DNA from: Hyphomicrobiales bacterium
GTDB lineage: Bacteria > Pseudomonadota > Alphaproteobacteria > Rhizobiales > Rhizobiaceae
Direction: 5' to 3'
Length of the DNA stretch: 64,000 nt
Assembly: GCA_900473915.1 (NCBI GenBank)
Contig: UCNG01000014.1
Span: 32,745-96,744, forward strand
The position numbers and the translations under genes were made by a program. Shown piece by piece: positions 35,794-44,764 of this stretch. Position 1 is the stretch's first letter; each line of letters begins with the position of its first letter. The notes under the pieces are model-generated. The model did not search any database and had not been told where the DNA came from. It saw nothing but the letters and a program-made list of their open reading frames with translations.

Positions 35794-36331
35794 AAGGGCT
35801 TCAGCGAAAACTCGTTGAAGCGATAACTATTCTCTTGGGAGTGAGACAATATCCCGCCCATGCCGGATTCGAACAGGAAAGCAAATCCGTATAAGCACTG
35901 CCGTAACGGAAAAATCGTCCTCCATTCATCAACTTGTCGAGAACAATGGTTTCAACAGGTTCTCCGAGACGTTCTGAACCGGCATTCTATCTGCCAATGT
36001 TTCCGAACAGAAAGCGGCTTTCCTTGACGGAAGCTGCGGGCAATTCAAGAGCGTTTCTGAGGCGATTCAGGGGGCAACGTCGGAGCTACCCAGACTTTGG
36101 TAGTATAATCGTTTTCATTGAAGCTCGGGCATTGGCAAGCCGCCGGGATACATCTACATTCTTTTTAGAGGAAACCGGACAGCCCTGCTGATTCAACAGC
36201 AACCGCGATGCCGAAACTCTTATGCAGTGACTTGATAATATCGAATTCAATTGCCTGTAACGCCCGAAGAGGCGTGGGAAATAAATTCAAAATACCGGCG
36301 CGCTCGCCGCAACATAGTCTGGGAGGACACT
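35794..36331. other. Intergenic region before tctC
   Basis: 538 bp between divergent genes. No convincing coding sequence is seen; the longest frames have poor composition and no ribosome site. A TATAAT hexamer at 36104-36109 could be a -10 box for tctCBA, but no matching -35 was found. A short stem (GCTACC/GGTAGT) precedes it. Confidence 0.4.
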
Positions 36332-37309
36332 ATGATGAAGCTTATCGCCGCTCTGGCGACGACACTTGCTATTTCCACCGCTGCCTTCTCCGCACAGGCA
36401 CAAAACTATCCTGAGCGAACGATCACCATGGTCGTGCCTTTTGCTGCCGGTGGGCCTACCGACACAGTGACGCGGCTTGTCGCGGAATCCATGTCGAAGG
36501 ATCTCGGGCAACAGGTTATCGTCGAAAATGTTGGCGGCGCAGGCGGAACGCTCGGCGCGGGACGCGTGGCAACCGCCGATCCGGATGGCTATACGCTCCT
36601 GCTTCACCATATCGGCATGGCGACAAGCGCCACGCTCTACCGCAAGCTTGCCTATGACACCCTGAACGGCTTTGAATATGTTGGTCTCGTCACGGAAGTT
36701 CCGATGACCATCGTTGCGCGCAAGGACCTTGAACCAACCGATCTCAAGGGACTGATCGAATATGCCAAGGCCAACAAGGATACGGTGACGGTCGCCAATG
36801 CGGGTATCGGCGCGGCCTCGCATCTTTGCGGCATGCTGTTCATGAGTGCGATTGAAACGCCGCTCGTCACGGTTCCCTACAAGGGAACCGGCCCGGCCAT
36901 GACCGATCTTCTCGGCGGCCAGGTCGATATCATGTGTGACCAGACGACCAATACGACAAAGCAAATTCAGGCAGGCACCATCAAGGCTTATGCGGTGACC
37001 TCGCCCGAACGTCTGGACGTGCTGAAAGACCTTCCGACAACCAAGGAAGCAGGTCTCGACGGCATGGAAGTGGGTATCTGGCATGGCATTTATGCGCCCA
37101 AGGGAACCCCGGCGGAAATTACCGAGCGCCTGTCGAAATCACTTCAGCTGGCCCTGAAGGACCAGAACGTCGTGGCCCGCTTCGCCGAACTCGGCACAAA
37201 GCCGTCGCCGGATTCCGACGCGACGCCGGCAGCATTGAAGGCCAAGCTCGAAGCCGAAGTCGCACGCTGGAAGCCAATCATCGAGGCGGCGGGCCAATAC
37301 GCCGACTGA
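36332..37309 (+). CDS. tctC: Tripartite tricarboxylate transporter substrate-binding protein
   Basis: 325 residues from ATG 36332, placed after GGGAGGACACT. A signal peptide (ALATTLAISTAAFSAQA) leads to the periplasmic TctC/Bug fold: YPERTITMVVPFAAGGPTDTVTR is the ligand-loop signature, followed by VENVGGAGGTLGA and ADPDGYTLL. It captures a carboxylated ligand (citrate-like compounds or others) for TctAB. The frame is open further upstream, but the signal peptide and ribosome site fix the start. No TctDE two-component system lies next to it. Confidence 0.92.
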   Translation: MMKLIAALATTLAISTAAFSAQAQNYPERTITMVVPFAAGGPTDTVTRLVAESMSKDLGQQVIVENVGGAGGTLGAGRVATADPDGYTLLLHHIGMATSATLYRKLAYDTLNGFEYVGLVTEVPMTIVARKDLEPTDLKGLIEYAKANKDTVTVANAGIGAASHLCGMLFMSAIETPLVTVPYKGTGPAMTDLLGGQVDIMCDQTTNTTKQIQAGTIKAYAVTSPERLDVLKDLPTTKEAGLDGMEVGIWHGIYAPKGTPAEITERLSKSLQLALKDQNVVARFAELGTKPSPDSDATPAALKAKLEAEVARWKPIIEAAGQYAD

Positions 37310-37470
37310 TCCTATGGCAGGCTGTCGGGGCGTGTCCTCTGGCGCGCCCTGATGGTCGTTTTCTCGTCTGCCGCGGACCGGGATCGCGGCTGACGGGATA
37401 GCTATCCGATTTCACATGCCGGTCCTCCGGCACAGCCCTTTCGATGGTAAATCCGAAAGATGATTGGCCC

Positions 37471-37944
37471 ATGAACAAGCCTTTGAAGAAATTTTCAATA
37501 GACCCCACCAACGGGCTGTGCGGTGCCCTCCTCGCCCTGACCGGCGCTTTCTTTGCCTATCAGTCGCTAGATCTGGATCTCGGCACGTCGCTGCGCATGG
37601 GGCCGGGATATTTCCCCCTTGTTCTCTCAGGCGTACTGGTCCTGCTTGGACTGGTCATTCTCGTTCAGGCTACACGAGTCTCCGGTGAGCCGATGGGGCC
37701 GATCGCATGGCGCGGCCTGTTCTTTATTCTGCCTGCGCCGATATTTTTTGGCCTGACCGTGCGTGGCCTCGGTTTCGTGCCGTCGCTGTTCCTGACCTGT
37801 CTGATTGCCTCTTTCGCCTCAATGCGCATGAAGTTGCCCGCAGCACTCGTTCTTGCAACTGCGATCACAGTCTTCTCCGTCATTGTGTTCAGTTACGCCC
37901 TCGCGCTGCCTTATCAGCGTTTCGGGCCCTGGTGGCCGTTCTAG
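37471..37944 (+). CDS. tctB: Tripartite tricarboxylate transporter small membrane subunit
   Basis: 157 residues with four hydrophobic helices. LRMGPGYFPLVLSGVLVLLG is the conserved TctB segment (G-P-G-x-F-P). The protein ends QRFGPWWPF. An upstream in-frame ATG at 37444 is possible; 37471 gives a shorter N-terminus like family members, but neither has a strong ribosome site. It lies 11 bases before tctA. Confidence 0.85.
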   Translation: MNKPLKKFSIDPTNGLCGALLALTGAFFAYQSLDLDLGTSLRMGPGYFPLVLSGVLVLLGLVILVQATRVSGEPMGPIAWRGLFFILPAPIFFGLTVRGLGFVPSLFLTCLIASFASMRMKLPAALVLATAITVFSVIVFSYALALPYQRFGPWWPF

Positions 37945-37955
37945 GGGGCACGAAT

Positions 37956-39464
37956 ATGGAACTTTTCAGCAATCTCGCGCTCGGTTTTTCAACAGCCTCA
38001 ACGCTTGCAAATCTTGGCTTTTGCCTAATCGGCGTGTTGCTCGGCACATTGATCGGCGTGCTGCCGGGCATCGGCGCCACCGCAACAATCGCCATGCTTC
38101 TTCCGGTCACGTTTCAGATCGGCGACCCGGTTTCGGCGCTGATCATGCTCGCAGGCATCTATTACGGTGCCCAATATGGCGGCTCGACGACCGCAATTCT
38201 CATCAACATGCCGGGCGAGTCATCATCTGCCGTAACCGCCATCGACGGTTACCAGATGGCGCGGCGCGGACGGGCTGGCGCGGCACTTGCAATCGCGGCA
38301 ATCGGCTCATTCTTCGCCGGTACAGTTTCCACTTTTCTTGTCGCAGTCTTCGCTCCGCCGCTGACTGAAATCGCCCTTAAGTTCGGGTCGGCTGAATATT
38401 TCTCATTGATGGTCGTGGGGCTGGTGTCGTCCGTTGCGCTTGCGCACGGCTCCATTGTCAAGGCTCTGGCGATGGTAGTGCTGGGACTCCTGCTCGGTCT
38501 TGTCGGCACCGATATCTATACCGGCGCGCCGCGTTTCACGCTCGGGATCACGGAATATGCCGACGGACTTAATTTCGTTGCCGTTGCGGTTGGCGTATTC
38601 GGCATTGCCGAAATCCTGCGCAATCTTGAAAGCGAACATACCCGCGAAGTGCTGATGGCAAAAGTCACAGGCCTGATGCCAACGCGCGACGATTTCAAGC
38701 GCATGACAGCTCCAATCCTGCGCGGAACCGTTATCGGCTCGGCGCTTGGCATTCTGCCCGGCGGCGGGGCCATTCTCGCATCATTTGCTTCCTACACCGT
38801 GGAAAAACGCATTTCCGACACGCCGGAAGAGTTCGGAAAAGGTGCGATCGCAGGCGTCGCTGGACCGGAATCCGCCAACAATGCAGGCGCGCAGACATCT
38901 TTCATCCCCATGCTGACACTTGGCATTCCAGCCAATCCGGTCATGGCGCTGATGATCGGCGCCATGATCATCCAAGGCATCGTGCCGGGTCCGAATGTTG
39001 CGACCGAACAGCCTGCCCTGTTCTGGGGTGTGATCGCGTCGATGTGGATCGGCAATCTCATGCTCATCATCCTCAACCTGCCGCTCATCGGATTGTGGGT
39101 GAAGCTTCTGACCGTTCCGTATTATGTGCTATTTCCGATCATCATGACCTTCTGTTCCATCGGCGTTTATAGCGTCAATTCGAACGTCTATGATCTTTAT
39201 GCGGTCGCCTTCTTCGGCTTCATCGGCTATCTGCTGGCCAAGCTGCGCTGCGAACCGGCTCCCCTGCTGCTTGGTTTCGTTCTCGGTCCGCTGCTGGAAG
39301 AGCATCTGCGCCGCGCCATGATCCTGTCACGCGGCGACCCGGCAACGTTCTTCACCCGGCCGATCAGCGCCATTCTGCTTGCAATAGCCGCCGCCGTTCT
39401 CATGGTCGTGCTGCTTCCATCGGTACGCAAGAAGCGCGACGAGGTATTTGTCGAGGAGAGTTAA
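37956..39464 (+). CDS. tctA: Tripartite tricarboxylate transporter large permease subunit
   Basis: 502 residues, about twelve transmembrane helices. Start ATG 37956 follows AGGGGGC. The two family motifs are clear: GVLPGIGATATIAMLLP and, in the second half, GILPGGGAILASFASY with PESANNAGAQTSFIPMLTLG. Driven by the ion gradient, it should move the TctC-bound carboxylate inward. It is convergent with the xylose transporter genes, with only 27 bases between the stops. Confidence 0.93.
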   Translation: MELFSNLALGFSTASTLANLGFCLIGVLLGTLIGVLPGIGATATIAMLLPVTFQIGDPVSALIMLAGIYYGAQYGGSTTAILINMPGESSSAVTAIDGYQMARRGRAGAALAIAAIGSFFAGTVSTFLVAVFAPPLTEIALKFGSAEYFSLMVVGLVSSVALAHGSIVKALAMVVLGLLLGLVGTDIYTGAPRFTLGITEYADGLNFVAVAVGVFGIAEILRNLESEHTREVLMAKVTGLMPTRDDFKRMTAPILRGTVIGSALGILPGGGAILASFASYTVEKRISDTPEEFGKGAIAGVAGPESANNAGAQTSFIPMLTLGIPANPVMALMIGAMIIQGIVPGPNVATEQPALFWGVIASMWIGNLMLIILNLPLIGLWVKLLTVPYYVLFPIIMTFCSIGVYSVNSNVYDLYAVAFFGFIGYLLAKLRCEPAPLLLGFVLGPLLEEHLRRAMILSRGDPATFFTRPISAILLAIAAAVLMVVLLPSVRKKRDEVFVEES

Positions 39465-39491
39465 CTGGCTTGAACCGAAGGACCACATGGC

Positions 39492-40661
39492 TTATCCGCG
39501 CCGCGTGCCGGAAGAGACGATGTCGAGATAGACAGCAAGAACAAGAATGCTGCCCTTGATGATCTGCTGCCAGAACGTATCCACACCGAGCATGGACATG
39601 CCATTGTCGAGGCTCGACATGATGAGCGCGCCAACGAGTGCGCCAAGCACGGAGCCGACGCCGCCGCGCATGGACGTGCCGCCGATGAAGCATGAGGCAA
39701 TGGCGTCGAGTTCGCCGCCCATGCCCGCCGATGGTGTGCCTGCCGCGAGGCGCGAGGTTGTCGTCAGACCGGCTACCGCCGCCATCAGCCCCATCAGCGC
39801 GAAGACCGCCATCTTGACGAAATTGACGTTCACGCCGGAAAAACGGGTCGCTTCGGTGTTGGAGCCGACCGCATAAATGTGGCGGCCAAAGACCGTCTGT
39901 TTCGCGATAACGGTGAAGACGCCAAGGATCACCAGCAGGATCAGGACCGGAACCGGCACGCCCTGATAACTGTTGAGGATCAGGATGAAGCCAAGGATCA
40001 GGATACCGATGCCGAGAAGCCTCGCAACTTCCATACCGGATGACAGCATCTGGAGATTATGCTTGCGCTTGCTGGCCCGCATGCGCAACGTCATCAGGAT
40101 CAGCACTCCGAACAAGGCAATGGCACAGAGATTGCCAAGCCAGCCCGGCAGATAGCCCTGCCCGATATATTTGAACTCCGGCGAGATCGGCGCGATGGTG
40201 ACGCCGCCCATGATACCCAGCACAATACCGCGAAAGACAAGCTGTCCGCCAAGCGTGACGATGAAGGAAGGTATGCCGAGATAGGCGGTCAGCCAGCCAT
40301 TGAAGGCGCCAAGCGCAACACCAAGCACCAGAACGGTGCTGATCGTAGCCCATAAGGGCCATCCGAGGAGAACATCGAGGACGGCAGCAATGCCGCCCAA
40401 CAGCCCCAATAACGCGCCGACGGAAAGATCGATCTCACCGGCAACGATAACGAACACCATCGCCGATGCGAGCATTCCCGTAATCGCCATCTGGCGCAGG
40501 AGATTGGAAAAATTGCGCGCTGTCAGGAACTGCGAACGCCCCATCTCCGGATCATAGGTCAGGACCGCAAACAAGGCCCAGATGAGCGCCACCACGATCA
40601 ACAGGGCGACGATCTTGTAGTCCGCCAGAAATTTTCGGAGGCTTTTGCCTGTCAACGTCAT
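39492..40661 (-). CDS. xylH: D-xylose ABC transporter permease
   Basis: 389 residues from ATG 40661; a GTG 9 bases earlier is also possible. Ten or so transmembrane helices, with VFVIVAGEIDLSVGALLGL and GAFNGWLTAYLGIPSFIVTLGG, typical of ribose/xylose-type permeases, and an ISPEFKYIGQGYLP loop like that of XylH. It follows the ATPase gene by 28 bases and ends the leftward xylFGH operon. The product forms the inner-membrane channel. Confidence 0.9.
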   Translation of the reverse strand: MTLTGKSLRKFLADYKIVALLIVVALIWALFAVLTYDPEMGRSQFLTARNFSNLLRQMAITGMLASAMVFVIVAGEIDLSVGALLGLLGGIAAVLDVLLGWPLWATISTVLVLGVALGAFNGWLTAYLGIPSFIVTLGGQLVFRGIVLGIMGGVTIAPISPEFKYIGQGYLPGWLGNLCAIALFGVLILMTLRMRASKRKHNLQMLSSGMEVARLLGIGILILGFILILNSYQGVPVPVLILLVILGVFTVIAKQTVFGRHIYAVGSNTEATRFSGVNVNFVKMAVFALMGLMAAVAGLTTTSRLAAGTPSAGMGGELDAIASCFIGGTSMRGGVGSVLGALVGALIMSSLDNGMSMLGVDTFWQQIIKGSILVLAVYLDIVSSGTRRG

Positions 40662-40689
40662 GTCGTGCACCGGTCAGATTTGCTGCGGA

Positions 40690-42225
40690 TCACGCCGCAT
40701 TGGTTGTCGGCTTGCCGATTGCGGCGGCGAGCACTTCTTCCTGGGTGAGATTTTCATTGGGGAAATCGCCGCGCAGCCTGCCCTCGCCGATCACGAGGAC
40801 ACGGTCGCTGATGCCCAGAACTTCCGGCATTTCGGAAGAGACCATCAGTACCGCTACGCCTTGTTTCGCCAGCGCGAAGATCAGCTTGTAGATTTCATAT
40901 TTCGCGCCAACATCGACACCCCGCGTCGGTTCGTCGAGAATGAGCACCTTGGGGTCCGGCAACATCATCTTCGACAGCACGGCCTTCTGCTGGTTGCCAC
41001 CGGACAGCGACGCGATTTCCAGCATCGGGTCGGCGGTCTTGACCTTGAGGCGCAGAATTTCGCGCTGAATCGTGGCCAGTTCCGCCTCCTTGTCGAGCAA
41101 TCCACGCAAGGAAAACCGGTCCAACACCGAGATCGTCATGTTATGGCCGACTGGCATGATGGGCAGGATACCGTCCTTCTTGCGGTCCTCCGGCACCATG
41201 CAGATGCCCTGCCGAACCGCATCGCGCGGCGTGCGGATCTTCAGTTCCCTGCCTTCAAGGAACACCCGCCCATCATGAGCACCAGGCCAGACGCCAAACA
41301 GGCTGGACACCAGTTCCGTCCGTCCCGCCCCCACCAGTCCGGCAATGCCGAGGATTTCACCACGCCGAAGCGCGAACGAGACATTATCAACCACCTTGCG
41401 GTCGGGATTGGTCACGTCCCAGCAATTGATATTGCGCGCTTCGAAAATAACCTCGCCAATATCATGCGGTTCGCGCGGAAACAGGTTCTTCATCTCGCGC
41501 CCCACCATCATGGTGATGATGGCTGGCGTGGTGAGTTCCGCCATCGGCCTCGTCGCGATATGTGTCCCGTCGCGAATAACCGTTACCGTGTCGGATATTT
41601 CAGCCACTTCATCCAGCTTGTGGGAGATATAGACACAGGCCATGCCCTGCGCCTTGAAGTCCTTGATGAGATCGAGAAGGACGCGCGTTTCGGATGCCGT
41701 TAGCGCCGATGTCGGCTCATCCAGAATGAGCAGCTTCGCATTCTTGTTGATCGCCTTTGCGATCTCGATCAATTGCTGCTTGCCGCCCGGATAATGATAG
41801 ACCGGAAGCGCGACATTGATATCGTGAATATTGAGGCGCGCCAGAAGTTCCGTGGCGCGCGCGTTCATCTGGTCATAGTCGATGAAGCCGCCGCTTGTCG
41901 GCTCCGATCCCAGAAAGATGTTTTCCGCAACCGACAGATGCGGCACCATCATCAGTTCCTGATGGATGATGACGATGCCAGCGGCCTCTGTGTCGCGAAT
42001 GCCCGTCGCCTTCAGTTCCTGGCCTTCCCAGAAAATCTCGCCGCTCCAGCTGCCATGGGGATAGACGCCGGAAAGCACTTTCATCAGTGTGGATTTGCCA
42101 GCGCCGTTCTCACCGCAAAGACCGACACACTCGCCCGCGCGCACTTTTAGGTAAATACCGTCGAGCGCTTTCACGCCGTTGAAGTCCTTACCGATATTGC
42201 GCATCTTCAGAAGATATTCGGGCAT
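40690..42225 (-). CDS. xylG: D-xylose ABC transporter ATP-binding protein
   Basis: 511 residues from ATG 42225 ([10 protein letters not shown]). Two fused ATPase domains. The first has Walker [10 protein letters not shown], signature [14 protein letters not shown] in place of LSGGQ (printed YPGGKQQ), and Walker [14 protein letters not shown]. The second has the degenerate [10 protein letters not shown] and [11 protein letters not shown]. The phrase [12 protein letters not shown] is typical of XylG. A long frame upstream of this ATG is rejected because the family starts here. It is separated from xylF by a strong hairpin. Confidence 0.92.
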   Translation of the reverse strand: MPEYLLKMRNIGKDFNGVKALDGIYLKVRAGECVGLCGENGAGKSTLMKVLSGVYPHGSWSGEIFWEGQELKATGIRDTEAAGIVIIHQELMMVPHLSVAENIFLGSEPTSGGFIDYDQMNARATELLARLNIHDINVALPVYHYPGGKQQLIEIAKAINKNAKLLILDEPTSALTASETRVLLDLIKDFKAQGMACVYISHKLDEVAEISDTVTVIRDGTHIATRPMAELTTPAIITMMVGREMKNLFPREPHDIGEVIFEARNINCWDVTNPDRKVVDNVSFALRRGEILGIAGLVGAGRTELVSSLFGVWPGAHDGRVFLEGRELKIRTPRDAVRQGICMVPEDRKKDGILPIMPVGHNMTISVLDRFSLRGLLDKEAELATIQREILRLKVKTADPMLEIASLSGGNQQKAVLSKMMLPDPKVLILDEPTRGVDVGAKYEIYKLIFALAKQGVAVLMVSSEMPEVLGISDRVLVIGEGRLRGDFPNENLTQEEVLAAAIGKPTTNAA

Positions 42226-42288
42226 CGTATATGACCTTGCAGTATTGAGCCGGACAACGCTGTCAGCAGCAGTCTCAACAATCCAGCA

Positions 42289-42329
42289 GGGGCCGGAAGC
42301 GGGACAATAACTCCCAAACTTCCGGCCCC
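42289..42329 (-). other. Intercistronic hairpin between xylF and xylG
   Basis: GGGGCCGGAAG (42289-42299) and CTTCCGGCCCC (42319-42329) form a perfect 11-bp stem with a 19-base loop in the 144-bp gap. No T-run follows in the direction of transcription, so it more likely stabilises the xylF message or attenuates partly than terminates. Confidence 0.65.
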
Positions 42330-42369
42330 CTATGTGCCTATGTGCACAGGGCAAAACCGCCGGAAAGGC

Positions 42370-43389
42370 TTACTTCCCGTAGATTTGCTCCTTGGTGTAA
42401 AAGCCATCCTGAACGTAGATGTCGATATTGTCCTTGGTCACGGCAGTCGGCGTCAGCAGAAGCGTGTCGACCTGCTTGCCGCCATTGTCGAGCTTGGAAT
42501 TGAATTCCGGCGTCTCACCCTTGACCATCTGGACGGTCAGCTTTGCCGCTTCCGATGCAATAAGTTTCAGCGGCTTGTAGACCGTTACGGTCTGCGTGCC
42601 ATCGATCAGGCGCTTGACGGCAGCAAGGTCGCTATCCTGCCCGGAAACCGCAGTCTTCCCAGCCAGACCCTGCGCAGCCAGAGCCTGAATAGCGCCACCG
42701 GCAGTGCCGTCATTCGAAGCCACAACAGCGTCGATCTTGTTCTGCGCCGCCGTCAGGGCGTTTTCCATGATGGACAGCGCTTCGGTCGGGCTCCATTCCT
42801 TGACCCACTGCGACCCGATGACCTTCACCTTGCCGGAATCGATGGCTTCCTTCAGGGCCTTTTCCTGACCGGCGCGGAGAAGCTTGGCGTTGTTATCCGT
42901 CGGCGAGCCGCCGAGGAGATAATAATTGCCTTCCGGCTTGGCCTTCAGAACCGCTTCCGCCTGCATGAAGCCAACGCGCTCATTGTCGAACGAGATATAG
43001 GCGTCGATATCGGCATTGAGGATCAGGCGATCATAAGAAAGAACCTTGATGCCCGAAGCCTTGGCGTCAGCCACGACCGCATCGAAAACCTTGGAATTCA
43101 TCGGCACGATGACGATGGCGTCAACGCCCTGCGCAATCAGGTTTTCAACCTGCTTGACCTGCTTTTCCTCGTTGCCGTCAGCCGATTGCACATTGACCTT
43201 CGCGCCCAGCTTTTCCGCCGCTTCGATGAAATAGTCACGGTCGCGCGCCCAGCGCTCGACGCGAAGATCGTCGATGGAAAAGCCGATAACCGGATTTTCC
43301 GGCGAAGCATGGACCGGCGTCGACGCCATGGCGCCGATGCCCAAAGCCGCAGCAACCAGCGCGCCGGTCAGAAAATTACGACGTTTCAT
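42370..43389 (-). CDS. xylF: D-xylose ABC transporter substrate-binding protein
   Basis: 339 residues from ATG 43389, after GGAGGAG. A signal peptide (FLTGALVAAALGIGAMASTPVHA) precedes the periplasmic sugar-binding fold. XylF-type marks are IGFSIDDLRVERWARDRD at the first ligand strand and VVASNDGTAGGAIQAL at the hinge. It is the first gene of the leftward transporter operon, divergent from a LacI-type regulator, with the shared 19-base motif in the control region. Confidence 0.92.
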   Translation of the reverse strand: MKRRNFLTGALVAAALGIGAMASTPVHASPENPVIGFSIDDLRVERWARDRDYFIEAAEKLGAKVNVQSADGNEEKQVKQVENLIAQGVDAIVIVPMNSKVFDAVVADAKASGIKVLSYDRLILNADIDAYISFDNERVGFMQAEAVLKAKPEGNYYLLGGSPTDNNAKLLRAGQEKALKEAIDSGKVKVIGSQWVKEWSPTEALSIMENALTAAQNKIDAVVASNDGTAGGAIQALAAQGLAGKTAVSGQDSDLAAVKRLIDGTQTVTVYKPLKLIASEAAKLTVQMVKGETPEFNSKLDNGGKQVDTLLLTPTAVTKDNIDIYVQDGFYTKEQIYGK

Positions 43390-43629
43390 GCACTCCTCCT
43401 CCAAACACCACCGGCCTTCGCCGGCTGATTGCAAAGCCCGCCCCGAACGTATCCGCCCCCGGAATTCGGCACGACAAAACAGCCCACTTTGGAGCTGCTT
43501 ATTCCTTGAATGGCTGATCCTCCCGAATGCGCTTTGCGCCAAGATCACTCCATCAGGACAGTGCGCAAAGGCACACCGCCCCATCCTCGCGAACCATTGA
43601 TACGTGAAGAAAAATGAATAGCAAGTATT

Positions 43630-43648
43630 TTTTGATTTACGTACCTCA
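43630..43648 (-). promoter_or_regulatory. Motif shared with the second sugar operon (TGAGGTACGTAAA)
   Basis: Read on the minus strand this is TGAGGTACGTAAATCAAAA. Eighteen of 19 bases recur at 53656-53674 before the other sugar operon. It lies 35 bp before the LacI-type gene, overlapping a possible -35 (TTGATT, 43632-43637), in the 293-bp divergent region. It is probably the operator of the adjacent LacI-type regulator. Confidence 0.6.
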
Positions 43649-43682
43649 TTTTTGATCTTATGGTCCGCGTCGAGGAGCGAGA

Positions 43683-44714
43683 ATGAAACCGACAGTCCAT
43701 GATATAGCCAGAACAGCGGGCGTCAGCCTTGCCACGGTTGACCGTGTTTTGAATGAGCGGCCGGGCGTAAGAGCAAAGACCCGCGAGCGGGTCATGGCCG
43801 CGATGAACACGCTTGGCTATGTGCGCGATGTGGGTGCGGCCAACCTTGCGCGCGGGCGGCTTTATCAGTTCGATTTTATTTTGCCGGACAATGAAAACAC
43901 CTTCATGCTGAGCCTTCGCGCAGAACTGCAAGCCGCGACCGAACGGGCCTTGGCCGAGCGTGTATTGATCAATCTCGTGCTTGTACCCGCCTTCGATGAA
44001 GCGGCGCTTGTCGCGGCGCTGGACGACTGCACCGAACGCAAGCCCAATGGCGTTGCATTCGTGGCAGTCGATACCGATCCGGTGCGTGAGGCATGCGCCC
44101 GGCTGGGAGAGCATGGCATTCACGCCGTCACGCTCGTATCTGATCTGGGGCATTCCACGCGGACGCATTATGTCGGCGTCGACAACGGTGCAGCGGGGCG
44201 CACGGCAGCGCGGCTTCTCGGGCTTTTTGCCAACGGAACCGAAGGTGCGCTTGCGGTCGTCGCCGGCTCGTTGAAGGTTCGCGACCATCAGGAACGTTTC
44301 GACGGTTTTACCGCTGCCATGAAAGCGGATTTTCCGGGCCGCGAGATATTGCCCGTACTGGAGGGCTTCGACGAGGGTCCGCGCGTGGAAAGGCTTGTCG
44401 ACAAGCTGCTCGAAGAGCGCAGCGACATTGCCGGAATTTACAGCCTCGGTGCAGGTAATAGCGGCCTGGTGAAGGCGCTGGCAAAGCACAGTGCCAATCG
44501 CCCGCTCGTCATCGCGCATGAACGCGACAGCGTGACCTCGAAAGCACTGACGGATGGCATCATCCACGCGGTGCTGGCACAGGATGCGGGCCATGAAATC
44601 CGCAGCGCCATCCGGGTGCTGAAAGCCTCTGCGGATCGTCTGGCGATCGTGCCGGGTCAGGAACACATCCGTATTGAAATTTTTCTCAAAGACAACCTGC
44701 CGCATTTCGACTGA
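43683..44714 (+). CDS. LacI-family transcriptional regulator of the xylose genes
   Basis: 343 residues. An N-terminal helix-turn-helix (VHDIARTAGVSLATVDRVLN) and hinge helix (ANLARGR) are followed by a periplasmic-binding-protein-like effector domain. ATG 43683 follows GAGGAG. It stands between xylFGH (divergent) and xylBA (50 bases downstream), so it is very likely their repressor, with xylose or a related sugar as inducer. It is not of the E. coli XylR (AraC-type) family. Its own promoter region carries the motif found before the second sugar operon. Confidence 0.88.
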   Translation: MKPTVHDIARTAGVSLATVDRVLNERPGVRAKTRERVMAAMNTLGYVRDVGAANLARGRLYQFDFILPDNENTFMLSLRAELQAATERALAERVLINLVLVPAFDEAALVAALDDCTERKPNGVAFVAVDTDPVREACARLGEHGIHAVTLVSDLGHSTRTHYVGVDNGAAGRTAARLLGLFANGTEGALAVVAGSLKVRDHQERFDGFTAAMKADFPGREILPVLEGFDEGPRVERLVDKLLEERSDIAGIYSLGAGNSGLVKALAKHSANRPLVIAHERDSVTSKALTDGIIHAVLAQDAGHEIRSAIRVLKASADRLAIVPGQEHIRIEIFLKDNLPHFD

Positions 44715-44764
44715 GGCGCAGGCGACAATACCTTTCCAACGGGGCCTTTCCAACAGGAGCAAAT

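Noticed and set aside
36104-36109. TATAAT as a firm promoter
   Set aside because: No acceptable -35 hexamer at 16-18 bases spacing, so it is only noted in the intergenic entry.
35934-36191. 85-codon frame before tctC
   Set aside because: No ribosome site and composition unlike a protein; treated as intergenic.
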